This document shows positions 10,934 to 22,281 of a stretch of 64,000 nt of DNA, piece by piece. The stretch comes from Hymenopus coronatus (lineage: Eukaryota; Arthropoda; Insecta; Mantodea; Hymenopodidae), in the NCBI GenBank assembly GCA_030762935.1, contig CM060899.1:64716501-64780500 (forward strand), given 5' to 3'. The notes under the pieces are model-generated. The model ran no database searches, was not told where the DNA came from, and worked only from the letters and a program-made list of their open reading frames with translations. Position 1 is the stretch's first letter, and each line of letters begins with the position of its first letter. Both the position numbers and the translations under genes were made by a program.

Positions 10934-12512
10934 ATTCTGCACAGAAGCAGTTTCTGGTAGTTGTGGCATTTCACCAATACTCTCCACAGAACACTCTGGA
11001 AAAAATATAACTTTCAGTTGTGGAAAGGTTAGTCTAGAATGTAAAAGTGAAGAAATTGATGTCAATAAAATAACATATGTAAAAAAACATGTTTATTCAG
11101 AACAACCTGGTAAGCATAATGATGAGAAAATTTACAGGAGCTATTTACTGATTCGTAAGGGTAAAAGGATACACAAGTGTAGCATTTGCGATAAGACTTT
11201 CACTCAGTTGCCAGCTTTAAAATTGCATAATTTGAAACATCAGAGTAAAAATTCTCATTACTGTAAATTTTGTGAAAAGAACTTTAATAAATTATCAGAT
11301 TTAAAAAGACATAATATGAAACATTGTGATAAAAAGTCTTATAAGTGTGAAATTTGTGAGAAGAACTTCACACGGTTGTCAACTTTGAATTTGCATAATT
11401 TGATACATCAGGGTAAAAAACCTTACAAGTGTGAAATTTGTGAGAAGAGTTTCATAAGTATGGCATATTTAAAAGATCATAATTTAAGACATGATGGTAA
11501 AAACCCTCACAAGTGCAACATTTGTGAGAAAAGCTTTGCAAAGATGTCCACATTAAAAAGGCATAATTTGATACATGGGGGTAGAAAGCCTCACAAGTGC
11601 AAAATTTGTGAGAAGAGCTTCATAAGTATGGCATATTTAAAAGATCATAATTTAATACATGATGGTAAAAAGCCTCACAAATGTGAAATTTGTGAGAAGA
11701 GCTTTACAAAGTTGTCCAATTTGAAAAGACATAATTTGATACATGAGGGTAAAAAGTTTCACAAGTGTGTAATATGTGAGAAGAGCTTTACACGGTTGTC
11801 CACTTTGAAGACACATAGTTTGATACATGGGGGTATAAAGCCTCACAAGTGTAACACTTGTGAGAAGAGCTATACATGCTTCTCGACTTTGAAAGCACAT
11901 AATTTGATACATGAGGGTAAAAAGCCACATAAGTGTGACATTTGTGAGAAGACCTTTACATACCTCTCCTCTATGAGAGCTCATACTTTGATACATAAGG
12001 GTAAAAAACCTCACAAGTGTGATATTTGCGAGAAAAGATTTACAAAGTTGTCAGCTTTGAAAACACACAATTTAACACATGATGGCAAAAAGCCTCACAA
12101 GTGTAAAATTTGTGAGAAGAGCTTTACACAGTCATCAACTTTAAAAGTGCATAGTTGGATACATGATGGTAAAAAGCCTCACAAGTGCAACATTTGTGAA
12201 AAGAGCTTTACATGGTTGTCCAATTGGAAAGCACATAAATTGATACATGAAGGTAAACACAAGTGTGAAATTTGTGACAAGAGATTTACACAATTGTCTA
12301 CCTTGAAAAGGCATACTTTGATACATGAAGGTAAAAAGCCTCATAGGTGTGACATTTGTGAGAAGAGCTTTACACGTTTGTCCAATTTGAAAGCACATAA
12401 TTTTATACATATGGGTAAAAAGCCTCACAAGTGTGAAACTTGTGAGAAGAGTTTTACACAGTTGTCCACTTTGAAAAGACATAATTTGATACATGATAGT
12501 AAAAAGCCTTAA
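10934..12512 (+). CDS. Zinc-finger gene A, last exon: 16 C2H2 fingers
   Basis: The open frame begins at 10911, but the first 23 bases are intron. The acceptor CATTACAG ends at 10933, and the coding phase matches the microexon at 3989-4020. After a roughly 80-residue Ser/Lys-rich spacer there are 16 consecutive C2H2 fingers of the form C-x2-C-x12-H-x3-4-H. The first is HKCSICDKTF and the last HKCETCEKSF, with the usual Phe and Leu core positions. Linkers are mostly (E/D)GKKPHK and not the classical TGEKPYK. The linker between fingers 13 and 14 is two residues short. Fingers 4 and 6 carry the same recognition segment (ISMAYLKDH), and fingers 14 and 16 also match, which points to internal duplication. 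The protein should be nuclear and DNA-binding; target and action are unknown. The stop TAA replaces the first codon of a linker His, and decayed fingers follow. I cannot assign orthology. Confidence 0.92.
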
Positions 12513-12850
12513 AAGTGTACATTTAGTGAGAAGAGCTTTATTCATCTGCCATATATGATACTGCATAATTTGATACATTATGTTAAAAAGGCTAACAAGT
12601 GAGAATTTTACAGCTTGTCACATTTCATACATGAGTAAAAATCATCAGAGTTGAGAAATTTATAAGTGCTTTCTCAGTTATCATAATTGAATTTGCATAA
12701 TTTCATACATCAGAATGTAATTTGTTGGAAGAACTGTTGTTACATTTGGAGAAACATTCATAATTAGATGCCTGAGAGTAAAAAGAAGAAGCTTCATCTC
12801 TGAAGTTTGTAAAATGAGTGTCACTCAATTTCATCTCAGAAATTGCCCAA
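12513..12850 (+). pseudogene. Decayed fingers beyond the gene A stop
   Basis: The finger pattern continues in frame after the TAA at 12510-12512. It reads KCTFSEKSFIHLPYMILHN, then LIHYVKKANK and a second stop. The second zinc-binding Cys of this finger is Ser. Further, weaker echoes of the repeat (CATAATTTCATACATCAG at about 12700; ACATTCATAATTAGATGCCT at about 12750) run to about 12850. The array was once longer and has been cut back by a nonsense mutation. Confidence 0.8.
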
Positions 12851-13949
12851 AAGATTGAGTTCTTGCAGTCCTTCTCGAAAACTGAAACATTTAAACGAAA
12901 GCTTGGATGCAAGTTATTTATTTACCTGGCTTCAGTGCCAGCAATATCTTACTGTGGTATTTGTGAAGTATCACTGGAATTTTTATAACAATGCGTGTAG
13001 ACAAAGGAATTTCTTCATTCACTACCAAATTAAATATAGTTCCAGTAACAATTTTGGTCCAATGTAGTTCTAAAGGCCACTGTTTTTGTTTGGTTTGGGA
13101 AGAGTGTATCAGTCTCACACGGAAAAGGTGACTAGTATGGATCTTTATTATCTGGATAAAGCTATTTTCTCCTGTTTTGAGAAGAGTAAGATGAACGTTA
13201 GAGAAATTTAAGGCCTGAAACCCAGGTTCATTTGGACATAATTTCATTCATTCATTGTCAATTATGATCTACCAGTTAAGTAAAATATGTTAAACTTAAA
13301 AAAGAAGGAATAAAATAACAAAAGGAGAAAATCACAGTGAATAAGATAATAGTTTTAGTCTTAGATTCTTATGAGTGTGACATGCCTTCAATTTATGTGG
13401 AATTGTTATCTCCATCACATTCTCTTCATTTTATATTCTTTCTTGCATCAATTCTGCTACTCTGTACATAATAAAGTTTTTTGAATCCCTATGGTATGCT
13501 CCTTCCTCTTTAAATTTGCTTATTTAGAAAATTCTACAGAGAGAACCATGAGAAACATCTGTGGTTGCAGCAACTTGGTCTTTAAGTTTATGGATTTGTT
13601 GGGAAAGCTGAATAAATTCTTTAGGTATTCATAAACATTACTGGTCACCTCATACTCTAATATACATGTAGTTAAGTGATTTTAAATTCCCTCTGATTGC
13701 TTCATGGATTTGAGTGTAGTGTCTTTCATTTTAACTTTGAAACAAATTAAAGCAGCATTATGATGCAGTTAATAATATATAAAAGCATGCCATTGATAAT
13801 GCTTTATAATCAACTGTACTTAATAGCAAAAGATTGAAACTCTGTATTGCACCAAGTTACATAAGATGTAAATTTTCTGAATGGAGAAGAAAAGGATAGA
13901 AACAGGTCCGCTTTTGTTTTCTGGATCAAGGTCAATAGTTAAGAATAAA
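12851..13949. other. Downstream flank of gene A
   Basis: AT-rich. AATAAA motifs occur at about 13307 and 13464 and could serve polyadenylation of gene A, but neither can be chosen from sequence alone. No other feature seen. Confidence 0.4.
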
Positions 13950-14200
13950 TACATGAGCTTTAATTTATGGTAAAAACCTTCACATGTTAACATTTGTGAG
14001 AAGATATTTATTGCGTTTTGAAGTTTGAAAATGCATACATTAATTTATGGGCATGTAAAGCCTTAAAGTTTTTGATAAATTTGTCAGGTTTGAAATTCCA
14101 TAATTTGATTCATTAATATTTAAAGATACAATCATGAAAATTGTGGGAAGGCATTTAATTCTTCGTCAAGTGTAATAAAACAGCAACTAATCCATTTATA
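13950..14200 (+). pseudogene. Isolated relic of a C2H2 finger array
   Basis: The repeat unit of the finger exon is recognisable at DNA level. Visible pieces are GGTAAAAACCTTCACATGTT, CATTTGTGAGAAGA, TTTGAAAATGCATACATTAA, TTGTCAGGTTTGAAATTCCA and GGGAAGGCATTTAATTCTTC. Stops and small gaps break every frame. It sits 1.4 kb past the gene A stop, separated from the first relic block by non-finger sequence. It may be the tail of the same ancestral array or a lost neighbouring gene. A weaker trace may continue to about 14500. Confidence 0.7.
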
Positions 14201-14611
14201 CCACCATAAAATCATATAAATCTGGCCCAATTCTTTGGAGGAGGATTATTTTGTTGTATGTCTTGAAAGTGCATTACTTGATTCTTGAAGTGATATATTT
14301 AAGGTGCTTGTAACGTTAATTAGCAACTTATTATTCTGAAAAAATCAAGTATATGATTTACAAGTACTACAGTGATTTTTATGATTTTAAAGGTGTAAAG
14401 TAATTAGTGAGAAACAGGCATACAAACATTACCTGCACAAAGGGCTTCATTTAGATTTAAAACATAATTTCTTTTGAAAGCCAAAAGTTGTAAATTTATA
14501 ACTTTTTTAATGCATTTAACCTAAAATGGCTGCTGTTGTGTCCTAATACCCTTATGTTCACATGGAAGGAATCATTTGTGTGAATGTGTAACAGGCTATG
14601 TAGTCTGTTTC
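14201..14611. other. Spacer, possible finger traces only
   Basis: AT-rich. A stretch at about 14390-14480 (AGTGAGAAACAGGCATACAA, then CACAAAGGGCTTC) may be one more very degraded finger. Nothing else seen. Confidence 0.35.
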
Positions 14612-14796
14612 TTTTTATAGTATTTAATGCCTACTTGGCAGAATTGGAACTACAGGAAATGACTTTGAAGATATATGGAACGAAGATGCGACACCAGTAG
14701 AATGCGATAGTGGGTAAACCTGGAAAACCTACCTCTGTGCCGCCTTGTCTTCCACAAATCCCACATGTAGTTCTAGGGATTGAACCTGGGCTATGG
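14612..14796 (-). mobile_element. SINE family 1, partial
   Basis: Reverse copy from the 3' end (TTTTTATAGTATTTAATGCC) to the B-box region (GGATTGAACCTGGGCTATGG). The A-box head is missing. Confidence 0.75.
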
Positions 14797-15376
14797 TATA
14801 TATAATCTTTATCAAGCTCATAACAGTAGCAAATAGAAATAGTAAATCTGGATTTATTATATATACTAGTGCTAGGAATTACAAAGTTGCTTAAAAGTAA
14901 TTAAATTTTATTACAATTTTCCAAATTATCTTACCAGAATTTGTTAGAAATGTATAACATCCATAATACAGTGATCATTGAGCTTTGTATATGTATCATC
15001 ACATCTTCAGCTGTTTGTTTCTATTTCACTTCATGTTAATTTGCATGCTAAAGGTTTATACTATGCTGCAAGGTAGAAGATTGTTTGCTGGTATATTCCA
15101 TGTGCTTGAAATACGAGCATAATTCAGAAAGTAAGATCTAATGTTTTATATACAATAAACCATCATAGACTTTTCTAAATTGTTGTTTCACTTAATTCCT
15201 TGATCTTTCTCTTTTTTTCTACATATTTGCCATATTAGTGTAAACATTTTTTATAATGCTGTACAAGCTTTTGTATGCCAACATCATGGAAGTCAGCAAC
15301 CATCAGGACAGTTATTCTTCATCTGCTTCTTTCAGCTCATCATCTGTGTCTTGGTGCTTATCACCAAGAAATTCAG
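14797..15376. other. Spacer, nothing recognised
   Basis: AT-rich intergenic sequence without a recognisable feature. Confidence 0.4.
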
Positions 15377-15457
15377 GCCGTGCGATGACCACCTGGTTAG
15401 TCCACTTGCCTCTCACATAGATGGCCCAGGTTTGATCCCAAGCAACCGCATGTGAGA
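15377..15457 (+). mobile_element. SINE family 1, head only
   Basis: Contains GGCCGTGCGATGACCACCTG, the A-box/B-box head and CAACCGCATGTGAG, then stops. The body and A-tail are absent, so this is a 3'-truncated copy, unusual for a retroposon. It may have been broken by deletion. Confidence 0.75.
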
Positions 15458-16012
15458 AGAGCTGATGGTATGTTGGGTTTGCTTGGCAAAATGAAGTATG
15501 ATATTGTTATGCTGCAATAATGCTCAAGACATCAGAAGGGTATGTTGCTTATTCTGCATTGCACATCACAGGTTATTTAGGGTAGTGTGGTAAGCAGCTA
15601 TATTGCTGTTTGTTGATGTATAAACTTGACAAACAACATACCATATCTATGCCATAATTTTGCATGTTGAGATTGTCTTCTCGCCCTTGTTTTCACTGGT
15701 AATGTCATTCTGGGTCCACATGAGAAACCCCATCTTGTCCTCTATGACAATATGCTCTATAAATAATTATATTGCTCATATCAGTTCAAAAAATTCAGAG
15801 CACAAGCCACTCTTTTCCCTTTTTGTTCCTCAGTATGCAGCCTGAGAACGTAATGTGAGCAGAATTTGCATTATTGCAAAATTTCAGGAAATTCCAATGC
15901 TGAAGTGGAATTGGGGAATCTTGGGTCTTCACGGATCTGTCCATCCAAAGAATTAACCAGATCTGTGATCATTGATGGACAGCCTGATTGTAGCTTCATT
16001 ATGAACATTGCT

Positions 16013-16182
16013 TTCCGTGATGTAATGGTTACCATGCTAGCTTCATATACCCAAGGTTGCGGGTTCAAACCCGGCGGAAAACGATGGATTCTTTCGGGTG
16101 TAAAAATCCTTAGCATGGCTTCCTTCGGAAGGGGAGTAAAGCCGTTGGTCCCGTGTCGTAGATTTATATATTGTTTAATGAC
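16013..16182 (+). mobile_element. SINE family 2 (tRNA-derived), 3'-truncated
   Basis: Begins near GTGATGTAATGGTTACCATG. It has B box GGGTTCAAACCC and body AAAAATCCTTAGCATGGCTT and GGTCCCGTGTCGTAGATTTA. The distal part (TTAAAGAGCGTCCATAAATA) is missing. Fuller copies are at 25179-25470 and 42420-42717. Confidence 0.85.
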
Positions 16183-17229
16183 CATTTTTACTGCTACGGC
16201 ACCACCGCAGGTGATAATGATACTTCTCATTTGAAAAACGAACGTTTTTAGAACTCCAAGTAGAAAGATTGTCCAAACACTGTAGATGTTACAAAAAGGG
16301 CCTACGCTGAGAAGCACAAAAAATGGCGAAGCCGTCAACAAATAAGAGGGATGAGACATGTGGGAAGGGGGGGGGCGATATAAAGTTAGTTGATATAGCA
16401 AACAGCTAGTAATTTTAGCACCGATCCCTGTGGCACTCCGTTCTCTTGAATAAAAGGATTAAAAAAAAACCGAGTCAACCCTTACCCGGAAAATGCAGTC
16501 TCTCATAAACTCCTGAATAATGTAACGGAAATAATCCTAGGTCCAGAGTAAAGCTAAACACATTTAAAAAAGAAAGGAAATTGTACCATTTTGTTGTGTA
16601 AATACGCTGTGTATGGAATTAATAAGCTACAAATTGTGTGCGAATACTAATGTTTTAAAATACTCTCGTTGCTATCATCAAAATTAAAGGAGAAAAAAAC
16701 AGGAAATTGAGTGTAAAATCCAAAATTGTATTTAATAAAGAATATTTTCGTGTATATTTTATTAACGAAGACGCTATAATGTTTATGTAAGTAATTAAAG
16801 CAGAATTTAATCTATCTGAATTAGCAAAATGGCTACAAATGTAAAAGAAGGTTGAAATAAATATATGGACATGTTCATTGTTTAGGCATAGTAACGAGAA
16901 AAAGTTGAGAAATGTTGAATTCGTACAAGCTAAAGAGACGCTTAGAGGGTGCAGAAACTGACGAGCGTTATTATAAGTAATTATAGTTAAATAAGATATC
17001 ACAATTATTTGAAATGTATTATTAAAATTATATTCTACAAGAGGATTGCATCGATGAATAGTAAAGATAAGCACGAAGTAATAAGTGTTGGAAAGATGTA
17101 TATAATGCTTTCGTGAATTCATCGTTTAAAACTTTCTTAAATGCAATCAAAGTTTTAAATTTCAACTCGCCTTCAATAGTTCTTATTCCACAAGAGCAGT
17201 TTCAGAACCAATCGCCCTGAAAAAGAACC
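16183..17229. other. Spacer with weak reverse-strand frames
   Basis: A 155-codon reverse frame (17122-16655) is rich in Asn, Ile and Phe and matches no family I recognise. AT bias alone could keep it open. A run of nine G at about 16366-16374 is present. I do not call a gene here. Confidence 0.4.
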
Positions 17230-18129
17230 CATGTTAGAAAAATCTGATGTGTTCCATTCACATGACTTTCTCTACATCTCTGCAACAAATTATTGTTAAA
17301 AAGCTTATGCTTCTTTTTACTACATGCTAATCGAGAAAAAGTTAGCAGAAAGGAAGAGAAATAAGGGAGTACCATAGATTAAAGTGATAGTCAAAAGCTG
17401 GTTGCTATGCGACTGAAGATCCTTTGTTTCCATATACAGGAGTTGGCAAATTCCTGTATGAGAAAAGTATGTTTTTAAAGTTGAAACCAACAACAAGGGA
17501 ATATATAAAAAACGATCCACTGCACGAAAAAAGTTTACATAACATAAATTGTGTGTATTAATGAGCTCTACATTTTTTGTGAAGTAAGTTTTTGTCTATC
17601 CCTTACGGTTTGCCAGTTATGCATAATTCCGTAAAATTCATCCAGAATAAAATTATCTTCAGAGGCTATTCCCAGAAAATTCAAAATATATATTTTATCT
17701 TTAATATGCGATATTTTAATCAAAATCTTTGAAGCATTTCTGACAAAATCAAAATGTTCTAAATTTTTCCATGTAATGAGTAGTTTGGGTGGGGGAGATT
17801 TTCTTGAAAATCTTCGTGTCGCATCCTTGGAAGACACTGAGTTTAAATACCAACGGACTTTTCGTTTTTGAGCTATGCTGCCCACAGACAAATTTCAGGG
17901 GTTCTCAAAACATATTTCATTACATATATTTCCGGTGAAATCTCGGTATCGAATTTTTGGGTGCAATGCAATACCTTCTGTACAGAATATGTACATAGTA
18001 CATATAGAGAAAGTAAATATTAATTTTTAGAAACATGACTAAGCGCGCGCGCGTGCTATATACATAGCACATGTAGACTCCGGAGCACAGCTCACTAAGA
18101 GCTAGCCGCTACGTCCCCCATCTCGGTCC

Positions 18130-18390
18130 ATTACAGACGTCATGGACGGGGTGCTGTTTTGGGGGGTAGACGTGGTCAGCGCTTCGATCCCACCATCCGG
18201 CTGCAGGTCGTAACCCCTGCTTCTTCATCAAGTAGCTCTTCAATTGCCCCCCCCCCCCCCCAGAGACCTAACGAGCCTCAGATCCAGGTCTCCCAGCGAG
18301 GGGAACATCCGGTACTGGGAATCGAACCCAGGTCTCCCGCATGGCAAGCAGCAAACGCTACCACCGCACAAAGGAGACGACTTAGCACAT
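18130..18390 (-). mobile_element. SINE family 5 (tRNA-derived), reverse
   Basis: On the reverse strand the head reads GCGGTGGTAGCGTTTGCTGC (A box), then ACCTGGGTTCGATTCCCAGT (B box). The body follows, with a 16-17 base C-run at 18246-18262 on the forward strand. It lies in the centre of the large inverted repeat. It is the only copy of this family that I see in the window. Confidence 0.7.
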
Positions 18391-19335
18391 TTAGAGAAAG
18401 TAATATATTGGATGTTCATGGCCTGCTAGATTCCAACGTGGGCTAGATCCGTATTCACTGCTTTGTTTAGCTGTGGTTTTTATGATATTTTCGCAGTACC
18501 TCGTCTTTTATTTACAATTGGCTATTCCTAGACTATTTTTATTTCATATTTCAACTGATTACGGTATTGCGAAATGTTAATGAATGTTTACAATCATGTT
18601 CGGATGCAAAACTACTAATTTACAAACTACGTTAAACAAAAAGAAGCACTCACTGTGAAACTTATTCTGTGTTAAAACATGGTACTGTATAACGTTTACT
18701 TTTGTGCAAAACTGTAGCTTGTGCTATTAGACGTAACCCACTTACCTGCCCTATTTAATGTGTTTCTTACCCAGCAACCTGACAGCCAAAATCAAGAAGA
18801 CACGCCCCTTTTTGCTCAAATGTTATTACTTCTTACTTTCTCTAAACCTACTATATACATAGTGTATACAGAAGGCATTGTAATACACCCAAAAATTCGA
18901 CCCCGAGATTTCACCGGAAATACACGCTTTGAGACCCCCTGAATCCAAAAAGAGAATTTTTAAAAAAAATATCCATTTTTGTGTCTGTGAGCACCGTTTC
19001 TCAAAAACAAAAAGACCGTTAAATACAAAACACATAAGTTTCGTATCTTCCAAGGGTGCAACACGAAGATTTTCAAGAACATCCCCTCAGCCCTAACTAC
19101 TAATTTCGTGAAACATTTTTCGAAAATTTTGATTTTCTCAAAAATGGCTCTAACAATATTAAAATACTATATGATTAAGACATTATGACAAACGAAATGT
19201 ATATCTTGGATTTTCTGGCAATGGCCTCTGAAGACCTTCATTCTGGATGACTTGTATAACTGGCAAACTGTTACAAATACACAAAAACTTACTATAGGAA
19301 AAAAAAAAAATAGGTCTCCTTAAAACACACAATTT

Positions 19336-19511
19336 ATTCAAAATCTTCTCGGGCTTCTAGCCAGGTAATAACTTGGCTTGACACCAACGTTTCGAAGAAG
19401 TGCATCTTCCTCGTCTTCAGTTCACCCTGAAGACGAGGAAGATGCACTTCTTCGAAACGTTGGTGTCAAGCCAAGTTATTACCTGGCTAGAAGCCCGAGA
19501 AGATTTTGAAT
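19336..19511. repeat. Perfect palindrome: 85-bp arms, 6-base loop, hammerhead-like cores
   Basis: Bases 19336-19420 are the exact reverse complement of 19427-19511, with spacer TTCACC. The arm read from the centre outward starts CTGAAGACGAGGAAGATGCA, then CTTCTTCGAAACGTTGGTGT. This has the order of a hammerhead core: CTGAnGA (19427-19433), a 7-bp helix GAGGAAG/CTTCTTC, GAAAC (19454-19458), and GTC (19465-19467). Stem I and stem III are short or missing, so activity is uncertain. Similar hammerhead motifs are known in the terminal repeats of Penelope-like elements. I infer an inverted pair of such termini. Confidence 0.9.
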
Positions 19512-20499
19512 TAACACGTCGCCAGGAAAGCTATAGTTCTTATTTTACACAATTTATGTTATATACATTATTTTTGTAGAGTTAATCATGTTTGAGATAT
19601 TCCGGATTATTTGTTGCAATTTTATCCACTTAAACTTTTCTCAAACAGGAAGACATATTTCTTCTTGTTGCTCATTTGTTTACTGCTGGAAAGCAAAGAG
19701 ATTGGAATTTCTTCTTCATTTTATTTCCCTTCTACTTGCAAGGGCTAGTAATAAGACTAATTCTGCCTATGTTTATCTTGAGTAGCATGATGTAGATAAC
19801 AGATTAATCTTTTGCATGAAAGGTTGTTTGTCGAACAGCTAAAGGACATTGTGTGAATGGAACACATTACATGTTTTCCCTTCTATTTACAAGGAACCAA
19901 TAATAAGGACACTTTCTGCTAATGTTTATCTTGATTATCATGAAGCAGATAGAAGAATAAGCTTTTTAACAATAATTTGTTACAGAGATGTAGAGAAAGT
20001 CATGTGGTTGTAACACATCAGATTTTTATTCCTTATGATGACATTTATATCAGGAGTTAATACTCCCGAAGAGGGAAATACACACAATTAACATGTGTAA
20101 AAGTGCTTGAAAACCTTTGTTCCTTCTAAATTACTTTGCATCCCATCCGAGGTATCATGGGATAGCTTTTGCTGTCCATGTGTTGCCAACAATAGCAAGC
20201 CAAATATATTGGAAGTTATGGTGTGCAGTGACAGATATAGGGAGAATAGATAGAAAATGCCCTATCCTTATGCATTATGCTTGGTGATGCATATGTTTGT
20301 CAAGTCGCCATATTCTGGTTATAAATATTTGAGATGGCTTATGTGGGTTAACATGCAAGCAAAAAGAAGATTTTATGGTGCTAAAATATCATTATGCAGC
20401 ACTTTTGGAATGTAGGTTTTAAATCAGTGTGTGGTGTTTGGTTATGGTTTCTCATATGGCAAAGAAAAACAAGGAAAAGGAAATGTTTCAATATATACC

Positions 20500-21250
20500 T
20501 TAGGGTGCTAATTTAAGTGATTTTGTGGTGCTAAATGTTCAATTAAGTAGTAAATTTAGAGTGTATGTTTTAAACCAGTATAATGATCAATATGTATATG
20601 GTGTTTAGTTGCAGTTTCTCAAATAACAGAATCAAAAACAAGGAAATTAAAATTTGTACAAAATTTGCTACCTACTTTGGTGTGTAATAAACCTTTTGCT
20701 AATTTGCCCATTTAGCAGCTATTGCGAGAAATAATTAGTATCCAATTATGTGCTTATGATTCCAGAGCCTTGAGAATAGGGGCCATGTTCCTCAGACTCA
20801 GAATGCAATACATGCAGTTCACAGTGAAAGTCATTAATATCTAGGATAATCTCTGATACTTTTCACACTTTTTTTGCTGTGTACTTGGAGATCATTCCAA
20901 ATCTTTCCCAAGCATATGTGTGTGTTTACATACATATGCTCAGTTTTTAAGAGTGGTTTTAGACCAAGAAATTAGAACAAAATTAAGTTAGGACCTTGCC
21001 ACACTGTTTACTGCAATAATATCAATTTATCAACAATAACTTCTGACAGGCCAAAAAATGTGATCGTAATAAATATTCCTTCAGCTAGAGACCTCTCCCC
21101 TTCCATTGTTTTTTGTTCCTTACTTCAAAATCTTGGAAAAAGAATAATTTGATGGATGTTGCATATGGTGAGTGTAGTGGTATGGCGGCTGTACACAAAA
21201 TGTGCTTCAGCAAAACACTAGCAACTCCACCTTGTGGGTGCAGTAAACAC
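20500..21250 (+). repeat. Dispersed repeat, copy 1 (partner 51930-52600)
   Basis: Aligned landmarks shared with 51930-52600 include GGTGCTAAATGTTCAATTAA, TTTTAGACCAAGAAATT, ACTTCTGACAGGCC and TAAATATTCCTTC, then CACAAAATGTGCTTCAGCAAAA. No coding capacity was recognised. It lies next to the large inverted repeat, and the partner copy sits next to a second copy of that repeat's centre, so both probably belong to one large element. Confidence 0.7.
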
Positions 21251-21654
21251 GGGTTGCTGATGCCAAATTAATCAACATAACACAGCAACAATGCTTTCTC
21301 CAAAGGTGGCCTTTCTTCTGGTATGCTGTTGGTGTGGTGGCTGCAGTTCTTTTAACCTCTTCGATTTTAGCTACATGTGCCTATTGTTTTAGACGTTTGG
21401 TTTTAATTGCACCTTTTAGCTCCCTATTGTTTTAGGACTTTGCTTTTAGTTGCACATTTTAGCTCCCATGTTTTAATTGTTTTAAGCTCCCTTTGGTGTT
21501 CTACCATGGGGAGCTGTACTTGTTTTGAACTTTAATTGGCATTTTAGTCCTTCTTTAAGATTCATTCCTTGCTTATTTTTAACCTTTGATTTAATCACTT
21601 GGTTTTAGTATCAACTGTTTCTGGTGGGCGCTGACAACCCAGCCGTTGAGCGCC
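21251..21654. other. Spacer ending in a retroposon-like tail
   Basis: Contains a low-complexity run built on TTTTAGCTCCC and TTGTTTTAG. At about 21625-21680 is the phrase GGGCGCTGACAACCCAGCCG, then TTGAGCGCCCTAAAAT and CATCATCATCC. A related phrase is at 1506-1565. It looks like the 3' end of a retroposon with a CAT-type tail. Confidence 0.5.
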
Positions 21655-21960
21655 CTAAAATGTACTCATCATCATCCAAATGTGTCCAATATTCTGTATC
21701 TCAATGCTTATATAGTGACCCTCACATATACAATAGTTCTGTCTCATGAGCATACAGTATTGGTGTATGGTTTTGGAACACATGTGAATTGAGCCAATGA
21801 CTGTGTAAATAGGAATGGGGTTAGGCAGCAGCAGATACAGACCAAATATATCCATTAGGCCTGTCTCAGGACCAAGGTGTTATTCAGTATATGGTGCAAT
21901 GGGCATGTCAAGTAATACAATGACTATGGCAGGAAAGTGGGGGTTGGCAGCTCTGCATTT
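21655..21960 (+). other. Distal 5' flank of gene B, shared with gene C
   Basis: GGCAGCAGCAGATACAGACC, then AAATATATCCATTAGGCCTG, aligns with GGCAATAGCAGATGCAGCTC, then AAATATATCCAGTAAGCTCG, upstream of gene C (about 56135-56180). In gene C this block is only about 200 bases from the exon. In gene B it is 5 kb away, because a hAT-like element and several SINEs have been inserted. It could hold promoter sequence, but no specific motif can be named. Confidence 0.65.
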
Positions 21961-22281
21961 AGATGTTACATGCATGGGTCCAATATTTTATTTTATTTTT
22001 TTTTTTTTTTGGCCCTCCCAACAACAAACTTAAGGTAATTCTGAAAAAAATTAGCAGCAAAATTGCAAACATATGGTTTAAAGTAGGTATATGTTATTTA
22101 AAGAAGAAATCTTTAAAAAAAAGAAAATTTTGTACAGACTTATGTCAACTAACCTTGAGTTCAGGGTAAAAAAATTCATTGCAGCATGTCCAAAATTTAG
22201 GTTTTATTAATCACACACATACACACAAAGGATAACTCATAGAAAACAAAAAATAATATTTTAACAAAGAGTATCAGTAGT

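Larger units (their letters stand above)
17230..20030. repeat. Large imperfect inverted repeat (about 2.8 kb)
   Basis: The left arm (about 17230-17980) reappears reverse-complemented in the right arm (about 18870-20030). Matching pieces include CAGAGATGTAGAGAAAGTCA near 19983 against its complement near 17270, ACGAAGATTTTCAAGAA near 19061 against AAATCTTCGTGTCGCAT near 17808, and TTTCACCGGAAATA near 18909 against its complement near 17930. The right arm is longer because it carries the 176-bp palindrome (19336-19511) and an internal duplication. The centre (17980-18870) holds an alternating GC tract and a SINE. Part of the centre (18430-18800) recurs at 53600-53990. This looks like a foldback-type or rearranged transposon; no coding capacity was recognised. 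Confidence 0.75.

Noticed and set aside
11652..12578. Long reverse-strand frames opposite the gene A fingers (MYQIM...CKALLTN repeats)
   Set aside because: They are the antisense of the tandem finger repeat. The periodic codon pattern keeps them open and the sense strand explains the sequence fully.
16655..17122. 155-codon reverse frame as a gene
   Set aside because: AT-rich Asn/Ile/Phe composition, no recognisable domain, and no homologous copy in the window.
18038..18056. Alternating GCGCGC tract as a Z-DNA regulatory site
   Set aside because: Only about a dozen bases long and inside a repeat. No supporting context.
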